A DNA stretch of 64,000 nucleotides from Gigaspora margarita (lineage: Eukaryota > Glomeromycota > Glomeromycetes > Diversisporales > Gigasporaceae): assembly GCA_009809945.1 (NCBI GenBank), contig WTPW01000954.1, positions 1-64,000 on the forward strand, read 5' to 3'. The position numbers and the translations under genes are program-made. The notes under the pieces are model-generated. The model was given only the letters and a program-made list of their open reading frames with translations, searched no databases and had not been told where the DNA came from. Of the stretch, positions 47,682-59,893 are shown piece after piece (position 1 is the stretch's first letter; every line of letters starts with the position of its first letter).

Positions 47682-50439
47682 GCTGCTTATGTTGTTGAAT
47701 TACATGCAATGTCTTGAATTTTTAAAGGCCAACAAGAACTAGAAGGTCGGCGTGTACCAGTGATGGTTAGTGGAAAGACTCTTCCATCATTTCTACCCTA
47801 TGAGCCCTCTGCACGTGCCGGAGGATTCATTGGCGGCCGCTTCTTAACTGGCATAAAACCACAGGTAAAAAATATATTAAAATTACACGAACAAATGCGC
47901 ATTTACTGTTTATATTGCATTATTAATATTTGATAATTCTTCAGGAATTCTTTTTCCATTGCATGGCCGGCCGTGAGGGTCTTATTGATACAGCAGTGAA
48001 GACAAGTCGTTCTGGTTATTTACAACGTTGTCTCATTAAACATTTGGAAGGCTTGAAAGTACATTATGATCATACAGTTAGAGATGGAGATGGTTCTGTT
48101 ATTCAATTTCATTATGGGGAAGATTCACTTGATATCACCAAACAAAAACATCTTTACGAGTTTAAGTTTAATACAGAAAACCATAAAGCATTGTTACAAA
48201 AGTACGATGTCGCAAAAGCACAGCAAGTCCTAAATACTTCTTGCGCATCTATTTACTCGAAAAAGGCTGCAAAGAAGCCTCATGAGTATGATCCTGTTCT
48301 TTCTAAGTATTCACCGAGTACTTATCTAGGTTGCGTTTCCGAGAAATTCCATAAAACTTTAGAAAAGGTATGATATTTGCTTCGAATTAAAGTTTGTGTT
48401 CAAGTTTACATTAGATTATGATTAATATATAATATGTATATATCAGTATACGAATGAGGATCTGGATGGCTTATTTAAAGCCAACTCAATATCGAAACCG
48501 GCTTTTCGAAAACTTATGCATCTTAAATACCTTCATAGCTTAGTTGAACCTGGTGAAGCAGTTGGACTGCTAGCAGCTCAAGGCATTGGAGAGCCATCAA
48601 CGCAAATGACGTTAAACACCTTCCATTTTGCTGGATTTGGTGCGAAAAACGTTACCCTCGGTATTCCTCGTTTACGTGAAATAATTATGACAGCATCGGA
48701 AAAGATAAAGACACCAATGATGACACTTCCCTTGCTCGAGAATGTGCCTGAGCAAGAATCTTTAAAATTTTGTCAGGAAATAAGTAAATTAACTTTAGCT
48801 GAAATTATAGATCAAATGGTAGTAACTGAACGTTTGTCTAGTAAACGAGATACGGGTGGATCGGTTCGATGCAGGATTTATAATATTCGCATGCAATTCT
48901 ATCGACGAGAAGAGTATACGGAAGAATATAATATAGTACCATTGCAAATTGAACGCGCAATTGAATCAAAGTTTATAAAACATCTTGTGAATGCGATATC
49001 TAGTGAACTTAAAAGTACTAAAAGCAAGAATGAAGTTTACACTGGTTAGTTTTTCGCAAAAATTTTTATATTTTGTTACATGTTCATGATCTTATTTTTT
49101 TTTTTTTTTTATTTCAATATATATGAATTAGATATAACTCAAGGAATAGATAAGTTTACAAACAAAACAAGAAAAGATGCTACATTTGATGAAGATGACC
49201 CGATTAATGCCGGTGGAGATGGTAACTATGCGTATTTTGAAGTTTGATGATCTCTATAACAATTAGCATGATTACTTTAATCATGATTGGTTTACTTATC
49301 ACAGAATCTGATGATGGTGATGGTGATGCCACTAATGCAAGAATAAATTCTAGAACCAAACAATTTGCGAGCTACGACGGACCGGATGATGATGATCTTG
49401 AAATAATTAAAGAGAATGACCTTGCATTTGACAATGAAAATTCGGAGACCGATGATAACAATGAGAGGAGAGAAGATACAGATAACGATACGGACCAATC
49501 ACAAGATTCATTCTCAAAGTCGCGAGACAAAACTAAACGATCTGCTTTACGAGACAAAATTGTGGCGTCTTCAAACTGTATAACCGATTATCAATTTGAT
49601 CATGTCAATTCACAATGGTGTGATATAGAATTACGGGTATATTTTGTCTTTATTATTTATATGAAATGATTTGAGTTACAATTATTAATTCATTCTCTTT
49701 TACATTAGTTCCCTGCTGATTCCAAAAAATTGTTATTGCTAAGCTTAGCCGAAGACGCATGTAAGAAGACTGTAATCCATGAAGTTAGTGGAATTAACAA
49801 ATGTTACCCGATCGCGAATGATACTGAGGGAGACACATCGGTAGGATGGATACACTTGAAGATCTAAATTGACAAATTTTTTAAAATTTATTCATTATTT
49901 ACGTTTTTTTATAGAAAACCATAGCGACGGAAGGGGTTAATTTTCATAATATATGGTTATATGATAACATAATCGATATTAACAAAATTTATTCTAACGA
50001 TATCGCTGCAATACTCAAAACCTACGGCGTCGAAGCTGCAAGAGGGGCTATAATGAAAGAGATATCAGATGTATTTGCAGCATATAGTATCAATGTAGAT
50101 CCAAGACATTTGACACTTGTCGCAGATTATATGGTAAGTTATCCCGTTTCTTATTCAGCCAATTATAAAAATTTTTATATAAACACTTGAATTTATTGGA
50201 TCATTTTATTAAAGACATTTGAAGGAACGTTTAAACCATTTAATCGAATGGGTCTTGCATCGAATTCCTCACCTTTTCTTCAGATGAGTTTTGAAACTAC
50301 TTGTAGTTTCTTGACTAATGCAGTACTTAATAATGATACTGATACGTTAAATTCGCCATCAGCAAGACTAGTACTTGGTAAAGTTGTACAAGGCGGTACT
50401 GGCATTTTTGAAGTTCGCCAACTATGTAAAACTTACTAA
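43786..50439 (+). CDS. RPA190: RNA polymerase I largest subunit A190 (18 exons)
   Basis: Catalytic largest subunit of RNA polymerase I, which makes the large rRNA precursor in the nucleolus. Exons: 43786-43970, 44054-44213, 44277-44445, 44509-44647, 44719-45424, 45505-45576, 45676-46398, 46764-47205, 47286-47413, 47498-47591, 47728-47864, 47945-48367, 48447-49044, 49132-49221, 49305-49636, 49709-49840, 49915-50133, 50215-50439. All phases agree and give 1657 aa, close to yeast A190. Zinc ligands C63, C66, C73, H76 and C103, C106, C213, C216 are present. The Mg-binding loop [10 protein letters not shown] has D616, D618 and D620. The bridge-helix region starts [17 protein letters not shown] (about 994), and the trigger-loop region is [16 protein letters not shown] (about 1174-1189). 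An acidic Asp/Glu-rich stretch (about 1345-1425) fits the DNA-mimicking loop special to Pol I. The start has a good N-terminal match ([10 protein letters not shown]). AATAAA follows the stop. Intact; splice sites are by eye. Confidence 0.97.
44446..44508 (+). other. GC-AG intron 3 of the A190 gene
   Basis: Exon 3 ends CGATCGCTTG and the intron begins GCAAGTAT. The downstream exon begins AACAATATG and stays open in only one frame, which needs one leftover base from exon 3. The nearby GT (in AAGTAT) would leave two bases and give an immediate stop. The result, [14 protein letters not shown], is sensible. The other 16 introns of this gene are GT-AG. Confidence 0.85.
46479..46701. mobile_element. 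Two nested MITEs in intron 7 of the A190 gene
   Basis: Outer pair: ACCACTTAAGTATCACATA at 46480 and TATGTGATACTTTAAGTAG at 46678 are inverted. Inner pair: TACAGTCAGACCTCTATGC at 46542 and GATGATTGACTATG at 46643 are inverted, with TA-like borders and TAAATGCA repeats as in the element at 33509. They explain why this intron is 365 nt while most others are 60-140 nt. Both lie clear of the splice sites. Confidence 0.75.
47609..47677 (+). repeat. 69-nt T run in intron 10 of the A190 gene
   Basis: An uninterrupted T homopolymer starts 17 nt after the 5' splice site of a 136-nt intron. True length is likely uncertain because such runs are prone to sequencing and assembly error. It is not part of the coding sequence. 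Confidence 0.9.
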
Positions 50440-52053
50440 ATATAAAAATGAATAAATCATATTAACATTGTTTATGACAGAATCATTTTATTTGTTAAGA
50501 TTTTCAACATCATTTTTCCATTAGTTTGGAAATTTGACTGATTGTTTCTTTTTATTTTTTTTATTTTTTTTTTGTTTGTTACTGTATTAGAGTTACAAAG
50601 TTTGTTTTTTTTTAAGGCATTATCATAGATTCCCATATTTATGAGATAAAAACATAGACTATATATATCACTTAATATACAGTAAATATATATTTAAACA
50701 AGACTCGTAGCTGCACGATGAAAGATGTATCACGCATCTTTTCTTCGAAATACATGTTTGTTGAATGTGGCCAAGAAGCCGGGTTTGTTTACATTCATAT
50801 AAACATATATAATACAGAATAAGCCTTAAAAAAAAAACGATGGTTTTGGGTAATTAAATAAAACAATTCAAACACGTTTCTTTAGCAAGGCTGGTTAATC
50901 TTTGTCGATAGAGATTTTTTTTAAAAAAGGGTTGATTCCAACCACCTTTAACGCTATGGTATGAGAAAGCAACCCTTGAAATAAATTTTTGCCACACATT
51001 TAAACAGATCGAATCGACGTAGCGAATAAAAAGGTTTAAAACTCTTTACTTATTTAAATGCTTCGTACAAACACAATTAGATAGATGGTAAAATCGAGGA
51101 TTTAGCTAGCACTTTGATCACTTTGATGCTGATTTAAGACGTTACTTTCTTTGTTGAATGGCAAAGTCATCAGATCTTGAAGGAACAAAATGACTTCATT
51201 GTTCGTCGATGAGACTTTACGCTGTGTATCTCATTACGACTCCATCATTGGTTCACATATTTCTATAATAGACCTCTCGTGAAACAAGATATAGACTATC
51301 TGATCATATTCTTACAGTTTGGGGTTGATCATTCAAGAAAAAATCCCTGTTGTGTCAATTCAATCAGCTTGTATCACTAATGTTCGCCCCCCACTTTCCT
51401 TTTTTTCATTTTACGCCTAATCATTCACTTCATTCATAAATTCTTAGCCGATAGCACGGAATTCATTTTTAATAGCCTCCTCTACTTTATTTTTTACCCC
51501 AAAAACGTATTCTAAGCTATACGTATTCACCTCGGAGACACCTACAGATTATTCATAGTCATATAAAAGGTAGGTTTGTACTTCCTGACCCAATAACTAG
51601 CGAAATTTTATTTTTTTTTTTAATTTTTTTAATTTTTTTTTTTTTTCACACAATTTTTTATTCTATATCCAGTTTTTTTAGCAGTTTATACCATAAAAGA
51701 CTTGATATACTGAGGAAAAAAAAATTTGTTTTTTTCGTAATTTTTTTTTTTTTTTTATTTCACATATAACAGGTAAAACAATTTATAAATCATCATCTGT
51801 CTTATATTGTAATATATATATCAAATAATTTATATTAAACAGCTTATATAACAACAATCAATCACCTTACCTCGTATTTTCTCACTACTTTATTTTATTT
51901 TTTTTTTTTTTTTTACCTTATATCCGTCTCCTAATTTTTTAATCCGAATAATTTCTCCGGATTTTTATTTTCAATAACTCATTCACTAAATTGTAATACT
52001 ACAAATCAATCTTAGAAACAAAAAAAATTTTTCAACAACGATACTTAATCTAA
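50440..52053. other. Intergenic region between the two host genes
   Basis: AATAAA at about 50451 may serve the A190 transcript. The region is AT-rich with T runs at 51609-51645, 51741-51760 and 51898-51915. The last several hundred bases probably hold the promoter and 5' leader of the next gene. I see no repeats with clear ends, RNA gene or additional coding exon. Confidence 0.5.
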
Positions 52054-55000
52054 ATGTTACCGTCGTCACAAAATATACTCCATATGCAAATGCAACAACA
52101 GCAACAACCTACACAACAGCCACTTCAGACTCAGACTCAGCAGCCACCTCAGGGCCAACAGCCCTCCCAAACGCAGCAACAACAGAATCAGCAACAACTG
52201 TTATCCGCTCACCCTCAAGTTGACCAAAATCAAAGAAACGGCATGCATATAAAGAGACAAGAACAAAGATTGTTGAATGCTTACGTATACGATTTCTTAA
52301 AACGTAGTGGCGCTATAGAAACAGCTAAAGCTTATTTAAGAGAAGGTGATTTTCAGAGCGTAGTCAAAAATGACGGTACTACAAATTCAATAAACGGGAC
52401 TGGAGGTTCAAGTTCTGATAACGATAATACATCGCTACCTGACGTTGACGTACCCGTACAAGCTCCTGAAGGTTTTTTATATGAATGGTGGACTGTATTT
52501 TGGGATATATATAGCGCAAAATTAAATCGTCCTGGAACTGCTGACGCACAACGTTACGTAGTAGATCAGGTAGATTTCTTATTATATCTATCTATATTTA
52601 AAATATTAGATTTTCTTTATATTTTAACATTTAAATAAATCTGTTCGTTTAAAGCAAATGAGAAATAATAGAAATCAACTAAATCGTATGCGATTGATGC
52701 AAGATTCATTAAATCAGATACCTAGCGGAGTCTTTCCACAAAATGCTCATCAAGTTGCTGCTCAACATTTAAATTTACAGCGGCTGCAGCAGTTACAACA
52801 ACATCATCAGGCGCAACAGGCGGCGGCGGCGCAACAACAACAGCAACAACAACAACAGCAACAACAGCAACAACAACAACCTCCACAACAGCCGCAGCAA
52901 CAGCCGTCTCAACCTACACAACAACCTCAACAATCACCCGCTCAACATCAACAACAGCAAACTCCATTTAATCGACAGAATATGCAAAATGGTGTATCTA
53001 TTAACGTTGATGCAAATGCAAACGGTGATATGATGTCTATGAGCCCACAACGGGCTAACCAGAATCAAATGAAGTTAAACAGTAATATGATTCGTCAAAG
53101 AGTGCAGTAAGTATTAATTGAAATATTTATATCGAATTCTTTACATTATCTTATATTCGTTTAATTTGTAAATAGAGGAGGTATGATGAATCCTCCAATG
53201 CAAGGAATTCCTACAAATAGAATGTTTATGAATCAGAACATGTTGAATCAACAAACCGCCGCAATGGTCGCTCAAGCTCAACAAAACGCACAACTTCCGA
53301 GTCAAACACAACAACCATCAACACCACAATCTCAATCTCAACTATTGTTGTTGCAACAGCAACAACCACAACAGCAGCAACCACAACAACAACAGCAGCA
53401 ACAGCATCGTGATAATCAAGCTCAGGGAGTGGTATCCGGTTCAACACAGTTGCATATGGCTCAACCTGGTCCAGCACAGGTATATATATATATATATGTT
53501 ATTTTTAATAAACACAGAGTCCATCCACCCATAGAATTGTTAAATAGTTGCCGTTAAAAAACATCGAACTCTCTGATAAATAGGCTAACCCTTCTTTGAA
53601 ACGTAATAACGAGGGAGTGAATCAACCTATATCATCACCTACCAAAAGAGCGAGACTCGCGTCACAAAATGATTCTAATAGTTATTTACAAAGTAAGTTG
53701 AAATATTTTTTAATTCTTTATATATTATAACTTTATATTTTAAATTAATTTAATTTATTTTTTTATTTTAATTTTTTTTTAATAAATTTATTTTAGATGT
53801 TCAAGCTCAACGACCGGGTGGAGTGAATCAACAAAATCAAATGCCAATTACACAACAGCCAAATAGTATGATATTAACCACGGTACGTGTTAATTTCTAA
53901 ATATTATTAAATATTCATTTGGCAATGTATTAGGACAAAGGTTTTATTCATAATCTCAACAGCCCGTTGCGAACACAACCATTACTTCCCCGGAACTTAA
54001 ATCTAATAATAATAATAACCGCCAGACTCCAAATCTAAATGGGAAACCAAAGAATGCTCCCACTCCGCAAATGCAAATGAGACAGCCACCACAAGTGATT
54101 AATAATAAATCGATATCTCCACATGGAAATCCAATGCAATCTTTGTCGGTTCAAAACGTTCAAAACTCGCATGATATCCAGGATCCACAGCTAATGAACC
54201 AGGTTAATCTTCCAAACACAAACATTCACAATAACACTTTAAATACAATACCGCTCCAAAACGCAATGAATCAAAATGTGATTCGACCTTCAAACATCCC
54301 TAATGCCAATCTTATGCAAAATTATGGAATGGGTGGAATGGTTACATATCCAAACCTGCTACGCATGCAACAAGCTCAATCATTAGGCCTAAGGCCTAAC
54401 GCTCCTGATGCACAAAAAATTAATCCCGCTTTTCTTAATATGGATCAAAACGCGCTAGATAAATACAAGCAACAGGTTTGTCATAAATTTTACTTTTTGA
54501 TTAAACTCCTTAATAAATAAACAAATCACATTAAATGTTAATTATTTATTTTTAGCGTAATCTTCATGATATGAATGCTATGCGACCTACTACAATTCAG
54601 GCACTTCAATTAAATAATCAATCAATTAATATGCATCAAATGCAAATGATTCAACATTTACACCAACAACAACAACAACAGCAACAGCAGCAGCAACAAC
54701 AGCAACAACAACAACAACAATTACTCCAACATTCTCAATCATCAAATAATCAACAGCAACAACAACAAGCTCATCAACAAGCCCAAAAGAATAGGAATGA
54801 AAATAAAGTAGTAAAGGTAAGAGTTGTTATTATCTTTTATTATTATTCATATTACTTTTTTTATTTTATTTTATTTTTTATCTATTTATGTTTTTATTAA
54901 GAATCCAAAACCAACGCCATCTCAGACCCAACCACAGCCTAGTGGCGGTTCTTCTATTGCTGTAACTAATTCACAACAGATGGTAGTCTCAAACGGACAG

Positions 55001-55435
55001 GCTCAGTCACAACAACCTGCTCAGAATTCAACATCAGGAATAATGCCATCTTCTATTATTTCTCAACAAGATCCTCCTTCCTCTCTCAATGTGAATATGG
55101 AGGAGGTATGTAAATTATTATATTGATTTCTTTAATAATATCGGTTTTATTTCAGTTCATACTTATAAGACAACTTTGGATATTATTATGTATATAAATA
55201 TATTTATTTTTATTTTTTTTATTTTATTTTATTTTTTTTTTTGTAGATTGAAAGTTATGCCTCGTCATTGAATTTTCCAATAGAGGACTTTAGTTCTTTA
55301 GATAATATACTCGGAGGTAGTGGTGGAGCAAATGATGGTTCCATTGTTCTTGAAGATTATCTTAATTTCGATCTTTTAGATGAGCCTGGACCAACAAATA
55401 ACGCAGGTCCAAGTGCGGCTAGTAATGGCAATTAA
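52054..55435 (+). CDS. LisH-domain, glutamine-rich transcriptional regulator (9 exons)
   Basis: Exons 52054-52569, 52655-53106, 53176-53479, 53584-53692, 53797-53882, 53963-54475, 54556-54816, 54902-55105 and 55247-55435 are all in phase and give 877 aa. A Q/P-rich leader is followed by a LisH dimerisation motif (residues about 71-99, LLNAYVYDFLKRSGAIETA) and its conserved extension EGFLYEWWTVFWDIY (139-153). That is the LUFS layout known from Flo8, Som1, LEUNIG and SSDP proteins. The rest is low-complexity Q/N/P, with uninterrupted Q runs of 16 (exon 2) and 19 (exon 7), a basic SPTKRARL segment (possible nuclear signal) and an acidic hydrophobic tail (IEDFSSLDNIL, EDYLNFDLLDEPG) that looks like an activation domain. 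There are no WD40 repeats, so Flo8/Som1-like rather than LEUNIG-like. It is inferred to be a nuclear transcription factor or co-regulator; target genes unknown. The ATG is the first in frame after AT-rich leader sequence. Confidence 0.9.
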
Positions 55436-55914
55436 GTGCATGTGTTTAATAAGAATAATAATAATAAACATTTTCTTTATTCGCTTTTTTTTTTTTTTTT
55501 TTTACAACGCTTGTGGATTAGTTTTTGCAAGAGCCTTACCATTACCATCTTAAAAATTTAACACTTTGCTGTTGCTGTCTGCAGTTGTAACTTTAGAGTT
55601 GGGCATATTATTAGGTGTTTCAGATGCGATTGGTTATCTATGATATATGTGCTGGTGAAATGCCTGTAAGTCACACGAGCATTTCTCGCATAATTTTTTT
55701 TTCACATTTTTAGATTTTCTTTCACATATTTCTTGCGCTTGCGGCAAGCATATCTTATATAGCATATTTGTATAGTATATAGTTTTGTAAGAGAATTATT
55801 CCTAATACAAGAATAATTTTTCAAAACCCTTTTTATATATTCATCCCCCACCCCCATAGTAAAAAAAGTAGTAACATATATAAGTAGTAGTAATGAAATT
55901 TTGTCTTTTTTTTT

Positions 55915-55955
<41 letters not shown>

Positions 55956-56288
55956 CTAGTTATTATTACGGCATATATTCTGATCTATGTATTTTTGAAG
56001 TTTTTAAGAATTCTTTAAGGTGATTGGTTACTATTTAGTAACATTTATGATATTGAAAAGAAAATATATCTTATCTTTCTGTGAATAGTAAACTATGACA
56101 AATTTAAAATATTCAGCTGGCTAAGCACCATTTTTAACGTTTCTAAGGTACGTACGTGCATTATTCAAACAATATGTTTATAAACAAATGATTATAATTT
56201 TTCAAATAACTCGATCTCGTTGAATTATAATAGATTTATTTTCGTGGAAAACATATATACATATAATACTGTATAGAAATTATTCATA
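55436..56288. other. 3' flank of the LisH gene
   Basis: AATAAA about 20 nt after the stop is a possible polyadenylation signal. A 40-nt T run spans 55916-55955. GTACGTACGTGCATTATTCAAA at about 56150 resembles the hairpin at 35403. Otherwise unremarkable AT-rich sequence. Confidence 0.45.
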
Positions 56289-56441
56289 AAGTCAACTCTC
56301 GATATAATGAACCTCTTTATAATGAACTTAAAATTTTTTAAATTTCATAATAATGCTTCGGTATAAAAAGAATAATTTTCTACAATGAACCTTTTTTTTT
56401 TCTCCAGAACCACCACCCATTTGTTATAGAAAGAGTTGATT
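56289..56441. mobile_element. Small pogo/Tc1-like MITE
   Basis: AGTCAACTCTCGATATAATG at the left and CATTTGTTATAGAAAGAGTTGATTA at the right form imperfect inverted ends. The interior repeats ATAATGAAC. Borders are approximate. Confidence 0.55.
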
Positions 56442-57834
56442 ATATTATATAAATTTATACAATGCACAATAAAATATTAATACTATATATTTTAATGAAC
56501 AATTGAACGTTTTTTGATATATTATAAAGTCATTTATGGGAGGAACCGCAAAAAGCTCATGTGATTTGATTTTAAATATATATACATACGTAATATATTT
56601 ATTAACTGCTAAATTATGCAATATTTCGTAAGTTTTGTGTGTTAAAATAGTTTACGAGTTGTTAAATAAAGTTTAAATACATGTGGATATATAAACTATT
56701 ATACTACATACATGCATATAAGATGATACTATTAGTATGAAACTAATACGTACCGTTACAAAAAAAAAAAAAATTTCAAAAACAAAAAAAGTTTATAATT
56801 ATATATATACAATATATAACCGGATTTACTTATCTATGATTGTACAGCATTTATTGTATGTTTACTTTTTTTACTATTTGTTTCAAATACACTAAAATGT
56901 ACTTATACGTAATATTTTGTTTTTTTTTTTTTGAATAGTACATTTAGTAAGCAAACTCATTTTATACAGTAGTATATACAAAGTTTCATATACATTATAT
57001 ATATATAGTATTTTAAAATTTTGTATATAGTATTGTAATAAAATTAAATTAATATACAATATATCAAATAAAATATAAAAATAAAAGCTTTAATTCTTTA
57101 TATAAATTAATAAATAAGTTACTATAGTAAAAATATTAAATGGTTTTTATTAAACCTTTAAATATATAAAATAATTTAATATAGTAAAAAATTAGTTAAA
57201 TTAATACAAAATTTTTTATTTAAATTGTTATTAAGTAATTGTTTAAAAAAATTAAATTAAAATTATTAGTATACTATATTTTTATTAAATTTTACTATAT
57301 TATTAGTATATATATTAGTTATTTAGTAAAAATAATATCTTAGTTACAAAAATACAATAAAGTTTAAAATATAATTAATAATATAATATAGTTATAAGTT
57401 ATATAAATTATTACAAAATACAATCTAAATATTTTTATTTAAATTTATCTATTAATTTGTAAGACAAATTTGCCTGCAAAAATATTATAAATATATTTTT
57501 AATATATTTTTTATTATTTAAAATATTTAAATAAAAATTTGGTATAATAATATTTGAAAATACTATACTAGTACTACAGTGTATACAACCTAGTCCCGAC
57601 CAATAAAATTGATGAAATTCAAATTGCTAATCCTTTTTTAAAAAAATAGTAAAAAAAAAAATACTATCTTAAAATGTAAAAGCAAAACAAATTAAACACT
57701 TTTACGTTCTTAATTTTTTTTTAAATCTATTTATAAATAAGTTATAGCAAGTTGAAGTTATAGTATTTTTATAAATAAAGATAAAATTTGGCCACCTTTA
57801 ATATATATAAAAAAAAGCAAATTTGGCTATTTAA
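56442..57834. other. AT-rich intergenic stretch
   Basis: No gene, RNA or clear element. A degenerate GACAAATTTGCCTGC at 57464 recalls the GGCAAATTTGCC family, and 57600-57830 has TTTGGCCACCTTTA-type short repeats that continue after the SINE at 58430-58560. Confidence 0.4.
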
Positions 57835-57847
57835 ATATATTAAAAAT

Positions 57848-58413
57848 AGTCCTCCGGGTCGATAGCATAGCGGTTATGCTCTGAGGATACAAATTGCAAG
57901 GTTGCCGGTTCGATTCCTCCCAAAGGCGAAATAAAGAAAAGCCAGCCGGTTAGGGAACTGAAACACCGTGGGAAGACAGGGACCCAGGACGTCGCACAGA
58001 CAGACTTAATTGGGCAGCCATTATTTCGAGAATTTGTGGCTGTGAAGAAAATTGTGCTAGGACCCCGATTTGGAATAACTGAAGTCACGAGACGTAATGT
58101 GAGGCCCAAGTCTGGATCTACATGATACTACATGAACTCGTGGCGTCGCCGGCCCGTTTAGGTTGAATTCTTCTTCGGCGCTCCGGTAGGAGCTTCCGGC
58201 GTGTGACCTCTCCGGGGGTTACTGCGGTGGGTCGCATCTAGGTGCTGTGGGAAGTAACCGGATGATGTTGGGCTTTATATAAATAACATTAGTTATAGTA
58301 ATAGTAATAAATGTACCGCCCATTAGAGTTGTAAGATACATCAGTTCTTTACAAATAAAGAAACGGCGAGATCCGCCAAAGTTTAAAAAAAAAAAAAAAT
58401 AAAAAAAATATAT
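57848..58413 (+). mobile_element. tRNA-headed SINE, family S2, plus-strand copy
   Basis: The head GGGTCGATAGCATAGCGGTT (A-box region) is followed by GGTTCGATTCC, an excellent B-box. A central block (57955-57993) is shared with S3 and with the other S2 copy. A unique 3' part ends CCGCCAAAGTTTAAAAAA with an A-rich tail (58385-58409). Flanks ATATATTAAAAAT at 57835-57847 and 58414-58426 are identical over 13 nt, although the surroundings are low-complexity. It is much richer in GC than the neighbourhood. Open frames on either strand are incidental. Confidence 0.88.
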
Positions 58414-58904
58414 ATATATTAAAAATTTAAATTTGGCCACTTTATATATTAAAAATTTAAATTTGACCACTTTATATATAGATATTTGCTAAATTTTCAA
58501 ATTGGTCTCTTTATATATATAAAAAATAAAATCTGAATTTGACCACTAAAAATTTTAATTAGTTGGATCTAGGTTGTATACACTGTATAAGAATTATATT
58601 TTTGTATAATTTACATTATAATAAAAAATTACATTTGTTTATAAACTAAAAATATTAAATTTTAAAGAAATTTTTTAACTAAAAAAATAATTTACTACTT
58701 TTTAAAAAAATCTTAAATATTTGTTTTAAAAATATACTATAGTTTTTAATAAATATCGTAGTTTATATAAAGAATTAAATATTGTAGTTTATATAAAGAA
58801 TTAAATTTTCTTTATTATACTTTTAGTAATTTATTTGTAAAAATTAAGAATTGTATTAGAATTAAATATTTTTTTATAAACATAAACATATAAAATTTAA
58901 AAAG

Positions 58905-59231
58905 GATTAAGTTATTTGTCACATAAGTGACAATGGCTTATGTATCATGCAATCCAATCAGAATTTAGGATCATGTGTAATAGTACACAATCAGAAAAAT
59001 TCAAAATAAACGTTCGTTTAGTCAAAAATCGCTTATTACTCAAAATTTGTATAGGAAACTGCCTTTCGAGCTCTAACAAAAAATTTTTCTTGAGTGATTT
59101 TACTATATAAGCCCAAACCCTGACCCTAACCGAGGTGCTTACTCTAGTCCCAAACTAATGAAAACTAAAACTTTATCGATACAGAGATGATTTACAGATA
59201 ACATATCACTTGGGTAACAAATAACTTAATC
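58905..59231. mobile_element. Inverted-ended element with degenerate CCCTAA tract
   Basis: GATTAAGTTATTTGTCACAT at the left and the inverse TAACAAATAACTTAATC at the right. The interior matches the module at 26311-26470 from the TTCGTTT(A/T)GTCAAAAAT region to TTTTACTATATA, and is followed by ACCCTGACCCTAACC. The ends differ from those of the 26.2-kb element. Confidence 0.65.
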
Positions 59232-59371
59232 TTTTAAAAAAATCAAAAAAAAAATTTATCTCTTAAAAGGTTTTGTAGGCAAATTTGTCTACAATTTTAA
59301 AAATATTTTAGTTTTTTTCAAATAAAACAAAAAATAAATAATTTAGCAATTTCTATTTTATATAATTTATT

Positions 59372-59893
59372 TTTTTTTTTATTTTTTTTTTTACGGCAAT
59401 CCTGCCCCAATGTCTTAAAGGAACGTATATTACTATATACTAAGGTACCCAACTACTGCCTTCGACCCTCCTTTTTCTGTACTTGAGGCTTACCCGGCTG
59501 CTCTAAGGTGCCCAGATCCAACTGCCGCAGTGACCGTTTTCCTCTTCTCGGGCCTTCAACTCACTGAAGCTATTCCCTCGGGTCACCGGATGGTGGTCGC
59601 TAGCCTGCGCAACGAGTTCATGTAGTATCTTTATCAGACTTAGGCCTCGCATTANGTCTNGTGACTTCNGTTATTCCAAATCNGGTTCTAACTNNTTTCA
59701 TTTCACNNCCACAGATTTGATAATGGTAACTGCCCAATTAAGTCCATCCGTAGATNTCCTGGGTCNCTNGTTCCCACGGTGTTTCAGTTCCCTAATCGGC
59801 TGGTTTTTTCCATTCGCCTCTAGGGGGATTTGAACCGGCAACCTTCAATTTGTAACCTGGGAGCATAACCACTATACTATCGACCCGCAGGTC
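59372..59893 (-). mobile_element. tRNA-headed SINE, family S2, minus-strand copy
   Basis: On the minus strand the head has CGGGTCGATAGTATAGTGG and the B-box-like GGTTCAAATCC. The central block and the next 150 nt match the copy at 57848, but after the shared CTACATGAACTCGT the 3' part is different. The plus-strand T run at 59372-59392 is the A tail. Flanks TTTATATAATTTATT at 59357-59371 and 59894-59908 are identical over 15 nt. Scattered N between 59655 and 59768 shows unresolved bases. Confidence 0.88.

Noticed and set aside
47467..47709. Poly-lysine open frame in the A190 gene
   Set aside because: Reverse reading of the intronic T run.
57860..57925. Functional tRNA gene
   Set aside because: A and B boxes are good but the sequence continues into a SINE body with A tail and TSD. 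I could not write a convincing full cloverleaf, so I call it a SINE head.
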